Shown here piece after piece: positions 1 to 6,243 of a stretch of 29,058 nucleotides of DNA; position 1 is the first letter of the stretch; every line of letters starts with the position of its first letter. Below the pieces are notes generated by a model. It made no database searches. It saw only the letters and a program-made list of their open reading frames with translations, and was not told the origin of the DNA. Source of the DNA: DTU064 sp045588245 (lineage in GTDB: Bacteria > Bacillota > Clostridia > Oscillospirales > CAG-272); NCBI GenBank assembly GCA_045588245.1, contig JAZNDW010000038.1, forward strand, positions 1-29,058. Reading direction: 5' to 3'. Position numbers and translations under genes: made by a program.

Positions 1-141
1 TATCGCTGCATCACAATGCAAGCATAGCGCCGATCATAAGCGGCGGAGGTATCGTCGCGTACGTGGTTGTGGATCCGACGGCATCCTCGGTTGAGTGGCA
101 GCGAGCGCTTTACGACGCGCTCATCGACAGCACCGGGCTGA
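1..141. repeat. Terminal direct repeat, left copy (circular closure)
   Basis: Bases 1-141 are identical to 28918-29058. The repeat lies wholly inside the endolysin coding sequence and restores one continuous reading frame when the two ends are merged. The simplest reading is a circular contig whose ends overlap by one assembly word; 141 is a common maximum word size of de Bruijn assemblers. Real packaged terminal repeats cannot be excluded from sequence alone, but they would not be expected to sit in the middle of a lysin gene. Confidence 0.95.
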
Positions 142-590
142 AGGGCAACAGAGCGACGCCGCTCGCGAGGGCTAACCTTTACGAGCTGAAGCTTGCGAAA
201 GCGGAATCTATTCCGACGGCAGTGCTCCTGGAGCTCGGATTTATGACGAGTTCCGCCGACGTGCCCGTTATTTTAGCGGAGGAGTACGCGGACAAGTGTG
301 CCGAAGCGATCGTGAAGGTGATCGCGGAACGCGCGAATTTGACGAAAAAAGCGGTCGTGAAGAACGTGAGCGTCGAGCTGCCCGTCCTGAAAAAGGGCAT
401 GAAGGTGGCAGAGGTGAAGACGCTGCAGCGTCTTCTGCTCGCGCTCGGATACGATATCGGCGCGGCGGGCGTCGACGGATCCTTCGGCGGCAAGACGGAC
501 GCGGCAGTCCGCGCATTCCAGGGCGACGTAGGATTGACCGCGGACGGCTCTGTCGGCGCCCTCACGTGGACGAAGCTGTTGAGGGGATAA
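3..590 (+). CDS. N-acetylmuramoyl-L-alanine amidase endolysin, C-terminal part (continues from the window end)
   Basis: This is the downstream part of the gene that starts at 28662; joining through the 141-bp overlap gives a 281-residue protein. The piece here carries the rest of the Amidase_3 domain, including the conserved Glu of the AVLLELGFMTS motif. After a short linker comes a C-terminal peptidoglycan-binding repeat of the PG_binding_1 type (VKTLQRLLLALGYD, VDGSFGGKTDAAVRAFQ, LTADGSVGALTW). The enzyme would cut the amide bond between MurNAc and L-Ala of host peptidoglycan once the holin lets it through. It has no signal peptide, as expected for a holin-dependent lysin. Its stop overlaps the ATG of the next gene (TAATG). 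The lysin lies between the portal and the MuF-like gene, which is an unusual place. Confidence 0.93.
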   Translation, partial: SLHHNASIAPIISGGGIVAYVVVDPTASSVEWQRALYDALIDSTGLKGNRATPLARANLYELKLAKAESIPTAVLLELGFMTSSADVPVILAEEYADKCAEAIVKVIAERANLTKKAVVKNVSVELPVLKKGMKVAEVKTLQRLLLALGYDIGAAGVDGSFGGKTDAAVRAFQGDVGLTADGSVGALTWTKLLRG

Positions 591-1546
591 TGGCAACAAT
601 CAGAAAGCACGACGAAGGGCACAAGGAAACCGACGTGATTCTTCTCAATCTTGAAAAGAGGCTCCAGAGAGAATACGAGCATGCGTATAAGGAAATCTCG
701 CAAAAAGCAAACGATTATTTTGCCAAGTTTGCCGAACGAGACAAAAGGCAGCGTGCGCTTGTAGAAGCAGGGGGACTATCAAAGGCGGATTACAAAAGAT
801 GGCGCCGGAATCAATTGCTTACGGGCAAACGGTGGAGCGATCTGCGTGATACGCTTGCGAAAGATCTTACAAATACAAACCAAAAAGCAATGGTGATGGT
901 AAAGGGCGAACTCGCAGACGTGTTCGCCCTTAATGCCAATTACACCGAGTACGCGATAGAAGACGTTGCTCGCACTAACTACGGATTTACGCTATACAGC
1001 CGCGAAACGGTCGGCAACCTCGTTAAAGAGAATCGTGATCTCTTGCCGGAGCCATCTGTTGACATTCCGAAAGATCTGCGGTGGAACCGGCAGCACATAC
1101 AATCGGCTATCACGCAGGGAGTGCTACAGGGAGAAAGCATTCCTCATATAGCAAAGCGATTAAAGTCCGTTGCAGATATGAACGCTGCCGCGGCAATACG
1201 CAACGCTCGCACAGCCGTCACGGGAGCGCAGAACGCAGGCAGGCAGACCGTTTATGACCGCGCCGCGGAAATGGGCTTACAGCTCAAAAAAGAATGGCTT
1301 GCGACGCACGACGGCAGAACTCGACACGCTCACGGGATGGCAGACGGGCAAATAGCCGAGCTTGAGAAGCCTTTTGTTATCGATGGGTATAAGATGATGT
1401 ACCCGGGCGATATGAGCGCGCCAGGCTATCTTGTTTATAACTGCAGATGCACGACTGTAACGGTAGAAGCTGAGCACATCACAAGAGGCGAAGTGCCGCG
1501 AAAAACATGGGCGGAGTGGAAAGCTGAACGAGGCGGCGCGGAATGA
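590..1546 (+). CDS. MuF-like minor head protein (SPP1 gp7 family)
   Basis: The protein has 318 residues. The ATG at 590 overlaps the amidase stop. The same frame is open further upstream, but that stretch merely overlaps the amidase and is rejected as coding. The N-terminal half is helical and charged. The C-terminal third has the Phage_Mu_F signature: an Arg/Gln-rich helix (TARTAVTGAQNAG), then WLATHDGRTRHAHG, then YPGDMSAPGYLVYNCRC near the end. MuF/gp7 proteins enter the procapsid with the portal and in SPP1 affect DNA entry. The usual order is portal directly followed by MuF; here holin and lysin separate them. The gp10-like gene starts inside the stop codon (ATGA overlap), so the two are translationally coupled. 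The family call is firm, the exact role is inferred. Confidence 0.9.
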   Translation: MATIRKHDEGHKETDVILLNLEKRLQREYEHAYKEISQKANDYFAKFAERDKRQRALVEAGGLSKADYKRWRRNQLLTGKRWSDLRDTLAKDLTNTNQKAMVMVKGELADVFALNANYTEYAIEDVARTNYGFTLYSRETVGNLVKENRDLLPEPSVDIPKDLRWNRQHIQSAITQGVLQGESIPHIAKRLKSVADMNAAAAIRNARTAVTGAQNAGRQTVYDRAAEMGLQLKKEWLATHDGRTRHAHGMADGQIAELEKPFVIDGYKMMYPGDMSAPGYLVYNCRCTTVTVEAEHITRGEVPRKTWAEWKAERGGAE

Positions 1547-1869
1547 GCGTAAAATACACTGACAACACAAAGCAAGTCCTTGACGGTATCAGCGACGCGC
1601 TCGAACGTGCATTAAAGCGCATAGGGCTACAGGCGGAAGGATACGCAAAAAAAGAATGCCCCGTCGACACGGGGAACCTCCGCAACAGCATCACAAACGA
1701 AGTTGCAACAAAAGAAAACGCTGTTTATATCGGGACTAATGTCGAATATGCTCCGTATGTAGAGCTTGGCACGAGTCGCAGTAGAGCACAACCGTTCCTC
1801 AAGCCGGCGGCGACAGAACACGCAACAGTATATAAGAGAATTGCCGAGGAAGAAATGAAAAACGGATGA
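1543..1869 (+). CDS. HK97 gp10-like head-tail completion protein
   Basis: The protein has 108 residues and its ATG overlaps the MuF stop. It shows the HK97-gp10 pattern: an amphipathic N-terminal helix, the motif CPVDTGNLRNSI, a beta-rich centre with VEYAPYVELGTS, and a C-terminal QPFLKPA followed by a helix. This family forms tail-completion or head-tail joining proteins. It normally lies after the connector genes, whereas here it comes before scaffold and capsid. A strong hairpin terminator follows the stop codon directly. The family is well supported by motif order and size. Confidence 0.87.
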   Translation: MSVKYTDNTKQVLDGISDALERALKRIGLQAEGYAKKECPVDTGNLRNSITNEVATKENAVYIGTNVEYAPYVELGTSRSRAQPFLKPAATEHATVYKRIAEEEMKNG

Positions 1870-1870
1870 C

Positions 1871-1897
1871 AAAAGCCGCCAGAAAAAGGCGGCTTTT
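1871..1897 (+). terminator. Intrinsic terminator after the gp10-like gene
   Basis: A perfect 10-bp inverted repeat (aaaagccgcc / ggcggctttt) with a 7-base A-rich loop lies 2 bases after the stop codon. The T run is only four bases, but the A-tract/T-tract symmetry would let it act on either strand. It sits in the middle of the head operon, before scaffold and capsid, and I see no convincing promoter after it. Confidence 0.75.
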
Positions 1898-1988
1898 GTG
1901 CTTGTCGCTGCAAAGGTGCGAGTAGTAACGGCTGTGTTTGTGCGACAATCATAACACAAAAAGATTCAAATAAGCGGAGGAACACTAC

Positions 1989-2171
1989 ACGAGCAAAGCG
2001 ACAAACGAAAAGCAAGAGCGAATAAAAGCGATGCTGCTCAGCGAAGAATGTGCCGAAATGATAAGTCGGATAATATCATCCGGCGACAGAGTCGAAATAC
2101 TTCCGACGAAGGATGGTGTCAAAATGCTACGAGTCCGCAAAGATGAATTGAATATAAAATCCTCGCCCTAA
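1989..2171 (+). CDS. Small charged phage protein with an apparent ACG start
   Basis: Sixty codons read from an ACG at 1989, eight bases after a strong GGAGG at 1976-1980. No ATG, GTG, TTG or CTG lies at a usable distance from that site. The first in-frame ATG (2031) would remove fourteen residues and lacks a good ribosome site. The predicted product has a basic helical N-terminus (KQERIKAMLLSEECAEMISR), then GDRVEILPTKDGVKMLRV. This looks like a genuine short phage protein with a small beta-hairpin, of a kind seen in Clostridia prophages. I recognise no function. The ACG may be a true rare start, a one-base mutation of ATG, or an assembly error. The stop lies inside the loop of the structured element at 2162. 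Confidence 0.6.
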   Translation, partial: TSKATNEKQERIKAMLLSEECAEMISRIISSGDRVEILPTKDGVKMLRVRKDELNIKSSP

Positions 2172-2261
2172 GCGTTGGGCGGGACGAACCGAACGGGGTT
2201 GACGACGCTTTGTACGAGCTGTCACCCCGCTATTTTGTTTATTACCGCGAAGCAAAGCGGT
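2162..2261 (+). ncRNA. Candidate structured leader RNA, copy A (upstream of scaffold)
   Basis: A 6-bp stem CTCGCC/GGCGGG (2162-2167, 2178-2183) closes a 10-base loop. Two bases later comes a hairpin AACC(GAACGG)GGTT (2187-2200). CGGGG at 2194-2198 can also pair with CCCCG at 2225-2229, giving a pseudoknot or an alternative fold. A further hairpin ACCGC/GCGGT lies at 2244-2261. The same series of elements occurs at 16777-16882, with compensatory changes in the first stem. The element lies in the leader of the scaffold gene, whose ATG is at 2320. Its role is unknown: translation control, transcript processing and cis antitermination are all possible. Confidence 0.55.
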
Positions 2262-2319
2262 TTTAATACTACTATCACGGCAAAGAAACGCCTCCAAAGG
2301 AAAGGAATGATAGGAATAT

Positions 2320-2931
2320 ATGGCGCTTACACGCAAATATCTAAAGGCTATGGGTATTGAAGACGAAAAGATCGATCAGATCATTGAGGCTCATACCGAC
2401 ACAGTCAACGCGCTGAAGGAAGAGCGCGACAATTACAAAACAGCCGCGGAAAAGCTTCCCGACGTTCAGAGGGAGTTGGACGAGCTGAAAGCAAAAGGCG
2501 ACGACGGTTACAAGGAAAAGTACGAAAAGGAACGTTCGGACTTTGAAGCTTATAAAACCGAGGTCGCTAACAAAGAATCGCGGGTTGCGAAAGAAAATGC
2601 GTACCGCGAGCTGCTGAAATCCGCAGGAATCAAAGAAACCCATATCGAAACGCTTGCTGATACACGCGCAGCACAAGGCGACATCGACGGCATCGAGTTA
2701 AAGGACGGCGCGATCGTTGATGCGGACAAGCTTGTCAGCGCGCTGAAAGAGCGATGGAGCGGATATGTAGTCACAACAGAAACGCGAACAGCGGGAATCG
2801 AAACGCCGCCTGCAAATACTGGCGGCGGTGGAAAAACAAAAGATGAGATATTGGCGATAAAAGACGGCACAGAACGTCGCCGCGCTATGGCACAAAACCC
2901 CGAACTGTTCGGAATCAAATTATCAGAATAA
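2320..2931 (+). CDS. Capsid scaffolding protein (phage GP20-like)
   Basis: The protein has 203 residues and its ATG follows an AAGGAATGATAGGA leader. Residues 1-20 form a short helical head (LTRKYLKAMGIEDEKIDQII). Residues 25-100 are a Lys/Glu-rich coiled coil. The C-terminus carries a Gly-rich linker and a final helical stretch (TKDEILAIKDGTERRRAM). The motif LGI.....I..AH.D.V..LK.E.D.YK is typical of the Phage_GP20 minor structural/scaffold family. Its place immediately before the major capsid gene supports a scaffold that guides shell assembly and then leaves. No protease domain is visible, so it is probably released or cleaved by something else. Confidence 0.87.
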   Translation: MALTRKYLKAMGIEDEKIDQIIEAHTDTVNALKEERDNYKTAAEKLPDVQRELDELKAKGDDGYKEKYEKERSDFEAYKTEVANKESRVAKENAYRELLKSAGIKETHIETLADTRAAQGDIDGIELKDGAIVDADKLVSALKERWSGYVVTTETRTAGIETPPANTGGGGKTKDEILAIKDGTERRRAMAQNPELFGIKLSE

Positions 2932-2946
2932 CGAAAGGAAAACCAA

Positions 2947-3813
2947 ATGGCAGCAGAAACCAACACTATTTTTGCAAACGATCTCGCGAAAATTCGCGTC
3001 GCCGACTTTAACCTTCAGTTTGCCGGCTCTATCAAAAAACTTACTGAAGCGCTCGGAGTAACCAGAAAGATCGCCATGCAGGACGGCACTGCGCTCAAGG
3101 CAATCAAGGTCACCGGTACGCTTGAAAACGGAATCGTCGCAGAGGGCGAGCTCATTCCTCTTTCTCACTATGACACGGAAGAGGTCCCGGTCGGTGAGAT
3201 AACGCTTAAAAAGTGGCGCAAGGGCACAACGGCGGAGGCGATACTCAAGCGCGGATATGATCAGGCTGTTGGCGACACCACCGATGCTATGGTGAAAGAC
3301 ATTCAGAAGGGCATCCGCGCGGATCTTGTCGCATTCATGGCAACGGGAACGGGCGTGGCAGAAGGCACAGGCCTGCAGGCGGCTCTTGCGGGTGGCTGGG
3401 GACAGCTTCAGGTCCTTTGGGAAGATGACGCGGTTGAGACCGTATACTTCCTTAATCCGCTAGACGTTGCTGATTACCTCGGCACAGCTCAGGTAACCAT
3501 GCAGACCGCTTTTGGCATGAACTATATCGAAAACTTCCTCGGCCTTGGCACTGTATTTATGAACGGCTCCGTCCCGAAGGGATCTTATTACGCAACGGCT
3601 AAAGAAAACATCGTTATGTATTTCGTGAACGTCACCACGTCCGATCTTGGCCGCGCATTCAATCTCACCACGGACGAAACGGGATACATTGGTATCAACG
3701 AATATCCCGATAAGGATACCGCAAGAGTGATGGATCTTGTAATGTCCGGCATTACGTTCTTTCCTGAACGAATTGACGGAATCGTTGTAGGCGCCATCAA
3801 CGCTGCGGCATAA
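2947..3813 (+). CDS. Major capsid protein
   Basis: The protein has 288 residues and starts at an ATG with GAAAGG upstream. It begins with a short N-terminal arm (TNTIFANDLAKIRVADF) and has no long delta domain, fitting a separate scaffold. The middle section (GEITLKKWRKGTTAEAIL, then a helix with VKDIQKGIRADLVAFMATG) resembles the spine helix and P-domain of HK97-fold capsids. The C-terminal half is beta-rich and contains PERIDGIVVGAI at the end. Size, position after the scaffold and the order of the following connector genes make this the main shell protein. The fold assignment is inference from pattern. Confidence 0.88.
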   Translation: MAAETNTIFANDLAKIRVADFNLQFAGSIKKLTEALGVTRKIAMQDGTALKAIKVTGTLENGIVAEGELIPLSHYDTEEVPVGEITLKKWRKGTTAEAILKRGYDQAVGDTTDAMVKDIQKGIRADLVAFMATGTGVAEGTGLQAALAGGWGQLQVLWEDDAVETVYFLNPLDVADYLGTAQVTMQTAFGMNYIENFLGLGTVFMNGSVPKGSYYATAKENIVMYFVNVTTSDLGRAFNLTTDETGYIGINEYPDKDTARVMDLVMSGITFFPERIDGIVVGAINAAA

Positions 3814-3844
3814 TCGATAACGCTATAAAGAAGGCGGTGAAATA

Positions 3845-4252
3845 ATGATCGGCGAAATATGCAGTGAACTTCGAAACTATTTCGAAAAAAACAAATACAG
3901 AGGCACGTTTACGATTTCGAGCGGTGTTATTTCACCGTGCGACTTTATATCAAACGGTCAATATTATCGCATCGTCGGCTCCGTGTTTAATGACGGAGTG
4001 CACAAACACCCCAACACTGCGCTAACCGACGAGACTTTTGATGGGGAGGTGTGGACGATGGCGGTGCCTCCTTCCGTCATCGCCCTCGCCGACAAAATAG
4101 CCGAATATGCACAAAGCAAGGCCGCGGCGCCGTCGCCTTATGTTTCGGAATCTTTCGGTGGGCACAACTACACGAAAGCGAACGGAGACGCCTCCGCGAA
4201 CTCGTGGCAAAAGGTATTCGCAAAAGACCTTAACCGTTGGAGGAAGATATGA
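3845..4252 (+). CDS. Head-tail connector protein (adaptor-like)
   Basis: The protein has 135 residues and its ATG has AAGGCGGTGA upstream. It directly follows the capsid gene. Visible features are an N-terminal helix (ICSELRNYF), a beta segment with QYYRIVGSVFNDGVHKH, a segment TFDGEVWTMAVPPSVIALA, and a C-terminus with ESFGGHNYTKA followed by WQKVFAKDLNRWRK. This pattern recurs in Bacillota siphophages in the slot of the head-tail adaptor (gp6/gp15-like), which docks on the portal. The next gene starts inside its stop (ATGA), so coupling is likely. The exact ring position is inferred from gene order. Confidence 0.72.
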   Translation: MIGEICSELRNYFEKNKYRGTFTISSGVISPCDFISNGQYYRIVGSVFNDGVHKHPNTALTDETFDGEVWTMAVPPSVIALADKIAEYAQSKAAAPSPYVSESFGGHNYTKANGDASANSWQKVFAKDLNRWRKI

Positions 4253-4596
4253 GCCTATTGTCTGACGCTATGACCGCGTGCGTACTTCTTGACAAAACCA
4301 CGAAGCCGGACGGTGTCGGCGGCGTTATAAACTCGTGGATGGAGGGCGCCAGTTTTGATGCTGCGATAACCTTTGACACATCGATTGAAGCGCGCACGGC
4401 TCAAAAAAGCGGCGTGACAAGCCTATACACTGTAACAACGGATACAGTCGTTATGCTTGAATATCACGACGTTTTCAAACGGCTGTCGGACGGAAAAATA
4501 TTTCGTGTGACGTCTGACGGAGATGATAAACGCACTCCGCCATCGGCAAGCTTCGACGTGGTTCAAGTAACAGCAGAGGAGTGGACACCGACATGA
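4249..4596 (+). CDS. Head closure / head-tail joining protein
   Basis: The protein has 115 residues. I choose the ATG at 4249 (ribosome site GGAGGAAG at 4239-4246) over an in-frame TTG twelve bases upstream. The sequence is mostly beta: MTACVLLDKTTKPDGVGG, then ARTAQKSGVTSLYTV, then VFKRLSDGKIFRVTSDGDD. This looks like the small beta-barrel head-closure family (SPP1 gp16 or HK97 gp9 type), which plugs the connector after packaging. The start overlaps the upstream stop and its own stop overlaps the next ATG. Confidence 0.7.
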   Translation: MSLLSDAMTACVLLDKTTKPDGVGGVINSWMEGASFDAAITFDTSIEARTAQKSGVTSLYTVTTDTVVMLEYHDVFKRLSDGKIFRVTSDGDDKRTPPSASFDVVQVTAEEWTPT

Positions 4597-4967
4597 TGAA
4601 AGCGGCGGCACTTTATAACTTCTGGAGCGGGTTCGGTTTACCGGCGTTTGAACAAAACGCGGTGCCGACTGGCGACGACAAGCCCGAATTTCCGTATCTT
4701 ACATATTCGGTCGTCGACGATTCGTTCGGAGACGAAGTGGCAATGGCTGCGAACTTGTGGTATCGTTCCACGTCGTGGCTTGAGGCAGAGCAAAAAACGA
4801 GAGAAATAAGCAAAGCCATCGGAAGCGGGCATATCCTTCCCTGCACCGGCGGCGCGATCTGGATAAAACGCGGACAGCCTTTTGCGCAAAGCATGGGCGA
4901 CGACGCGGACGATATGATCAAACGAAAATATATCAATATCACGGCGGAATATTTCACCGCTGATTGA
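4593..4967 (+). CDS. Tail completion / tail terminator-like protein
   Basis: The protein has 124 residues. Two ATG codons in a row (4593, 4596) follow an AGAGGAG; I use the first. The motif KPEFPYLTYSVVDD, the charged helix EAEQKTREISKAIG and RKYINITAEYF near the end match small proteins found between head closure and major tail genes. By position it would be the tail terminator or neck protein that caps the tail tube. The assignment rests on size, motif resemblance and gene order, with moderate certainty. Confidence 0.68.
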   Translation: MMKAAALYNFWSGFGLPAFEQNAVPTGDDKPEFPYLTYSVVDDSFGDEVAMAANLWYRSTSWLEAEQKTREISKAIGSGHILPCTGGAIWIKRGQPFAQSMGDDADDMIKRKYINITAEYFTAD

Positions 4968-4981
4968 TAGAAAGGACAAAA

Positions 4982-5596
4982 ATGAAGTTTACCAAGATAC
5001 CCGAAAATACATTCGAGGAACTTCAGCTTAACGCGGGAATATTGCTTGCCAGCTTCGATCCCGCGACGGGAGAGGTCGCAAACGAAGACATTCTCGGAGC
5101 GACGAGCGGAGGCAATAGTTTTTCCGATACTCCTTCTTATGTAGATTTCGGAGAGGACATTGATAACTGTCCTAAGAACACGAAAGAATTGAAGCGTGTT
5201 GAATCGCGCGAAATAACGATGTCGGGTACATTTCTCACCGTCAACACTCGCCGTGCGAAATCTCTTATAGCCGCGGCGGACGTAGACACCAAAGACGAAA
5301 CAAAAATTGTGCCTCGCGACAGCCTTAAGGAAAGCGATTTTGAAGACGTTTGGTGGGTTGGAGATTACTCCGACAAAAACGGCGATTCAAACGGCGGCTA
5401 TATCGCGATCCACCTTATCAATGCGCTGTCTACGGGCGGATTTTCTTTGCAGTCCGGCGACAAAGCAAAGGGGCAGCTTGCGTACACCTATACAGGTCAT
5501 TATTCTATTGCGGAGCCTGATAAGGTGCCCTACGAGATGTACATAAAAGCGGGGACGGAAACCGCTACCGCTGCAACCACCACAACGGAGGATTAA
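4982..5596 (+). CDS. Major tail tube protein
   Basis: The protein has 204 residues. The ATG at 4982 has GAAAGG eight bases upstream and is preferred over an in-frame ATG at 4964. The N-terminus KFTKIPENTFEELQLNAGIL and the later GGNSFSDTPSYVDFGEDID and VWWVGDYSDKNGD segments fit major tail proteins of Bacillota siphophages. The C-terminus ends in a Thr/Ala/Glu-rich tail (TETATAATTTTED) that is probably disordered. It would stack as hexamers on the tape measure scaffold. The two chaperone frames follow directly, the usual order. Confidence 0.86.
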   Translation: MKFTKIPENTFEELQLNAGILLASFDPATGEVANEDILGATSGGNSFSDTPSYVDFGEDIDNCPKNTKELKRVESREITMSGTFLTVNTRRAKSLIAAADVDTKDETKIVPRDSLKESDFEDVWWVGDYSDKNGDSNGGYIAIHLINALSTGGFSLQSGDKAKGQLAYTYTGHYSIAEPDKVPYEMYIKAGTETATAATTTTED

Positions 5597-5599
5597 TCG

Positions 5600-5971
5600 A
5601 TGAAACTATCAGCAATATCTACTGATCGAGCGGTTGAGGTTCTTTGCGAATTGACGCCGCACATATCAAACATTGTGACCGACGAGGAGCTTCTTGGCGA
5701 GCTTAAACGCGCCGTTGCTTCTGAAGAGGTCACCACCCGAGCGCAGTGGATTGCGCTTGGCGTTGAGAAAATAAATAAAATCGTGCCGATCGTGCTGAAA
5801 AAGCGAAAATCCGACGTGTTTGGTGTACTCGGCGTTCTCAACGAAAAAACAGCCGAAGAAATAGCAAATCAGAATTTACTCGTCACGATGAAACAGGTGC
5901 GAGAGGTTATCAAAGATAAGGAGCTTCTCGATTTTTTCAAATCGTGCGCGGATTCGGAGGGGAGCGAGTAA
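5600..5971 (+). CDS. Tail assembly chaperone, short form (gpG-like)
   Basis: The protein has 123 residues, helical throughout, with the region LKKRKSDVFGVLGVLNEKT and a C-terminus LLDFFKSCADSEGSE. It lies between the major tail protein and the tape measure, the place of lambda gpG and its relatives. Near the 3' end, codons GAT TTT TTC form the slippery heptamer T TTT TTC (5932-5938). A fraction of ribosomes is predicted to slip back one base there and make a longer fusion with the downstream frame. The short and long forms would jointly keep the tape measure soluble during tail assembly. Confidence 0.85.
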   Translation: MKLSAISTDRAVEVLCELTPHISNIVTDEELLGELKRAVASEEVTTRAQWIALGVEKINKIVPIVLKKRKSDVFGVLGVLNEKTAEEIANQNLLVTMKQVREVIKDKELLDFFKSCADSEGSE

Positions 5972-6000
5972 TACGCTCCCTTTTTTCGTTTCCGCGCATG
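5932..6000 (+). promoter_or_regulatory. Programmed -1 frameshift signal
   Basis: Heptamer T TTT TTC (5932-5938) is in the correct phase. Four bases later begins a 10-bp stem pairing 5943-5952 (cgtgcgcgga) with 5991-6000 (tccgcgcatg), with one G-U pair. Counting only its perfect GC core (5946-5952 with 5991-5997) the spacer is seven bases. Inside it sits a second hairpin, GGGAGCG/CGCTCCC (5960-5966, 5974-5980), whose loop holds most of the zero-frame stop codon. A shift gives a frame open to 6243. Heptamer, spacing and stem are the classical parts of a -1 signal. Confidence 0.85.
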
Positions 6001-6243
6001 AGCGCAAAAGCGATTATGGCGACGATTGCTTACAAAATTAAAGAGGACGCAGAGGAAGATCTATATAAGCGTTATATCGCGAGATGCCTCCGCATTATCA
6101 CCGAAAATACAGCCAAGCTGTCCGGAGGCAATTATATGAAGGCAGAATATGACGACATATTGCATCCGAAGCCTCAAGACAACAGAACCGCCGAAGAGAT
6201 AGTCGCCGACGTGATCGCAAAAGCAGGAATTGAGGTGATTTAA
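5938..6243 (+). CDS. Tail assembly chaperone, frameshift extension (T part)
   Basis: This frame has no good start of its own: the first candidates are a GTG at 5944 and an ATG at 5998, neither with a proper ribosome site. It is best read after a -1 slip at 5938, adding 101 residues to the first 113 of the upstream gene for a 214-residue fusion. The extension begins with QIVRGFGGERVIRS and is mostly helical (AEEDLYKRYIARCLRIITE, AEEIVADVIAKAG). It is the counterpart of the T domain of lambda gpGT, which links the tape measure to tail tube subunits. Its stop overlaps the tape measure ATG. Confidence 0.8.
   Translation, partial: QIVRGFGGERVIRSLFSFPRMSAKAIMATIAYKIKEDAEEDLYKRYIARCLRIITENTAKLSGGNYMKAEYDDILHPKPQDNRTAEEIVADVIAKAGIEVI

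Noticed and set aside
1..141. True packaged terminal repeats of the phage
   Set aside because: The size equals a common assembler word length and the repeat lies mid-gene in the lysin; a biological repeat is less likely but testable by read ends.
296..589. N-terminal extension of the MuF-like gene
   Set aside because: It lies wholly within the amidase coding sequence in another frame and is Arg-rich noise; the ATG at 590 overlaps the amidase stop as neighbours do.
2175..2360. Open frame from a TTG across the scaffold leader
   Set aside because: It overlaps the structured element and the scaffold start, has no ribosome site and an unconvincing composition.
5960..5986. Hairpin plus six T as an intrinsic terminator
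   Set aside because: It lies inside the overlap of the chaperone frames and nests in the frameshift stem. Termination here would cut off the tape measure and all tail genes, though partial attenuation is possible.
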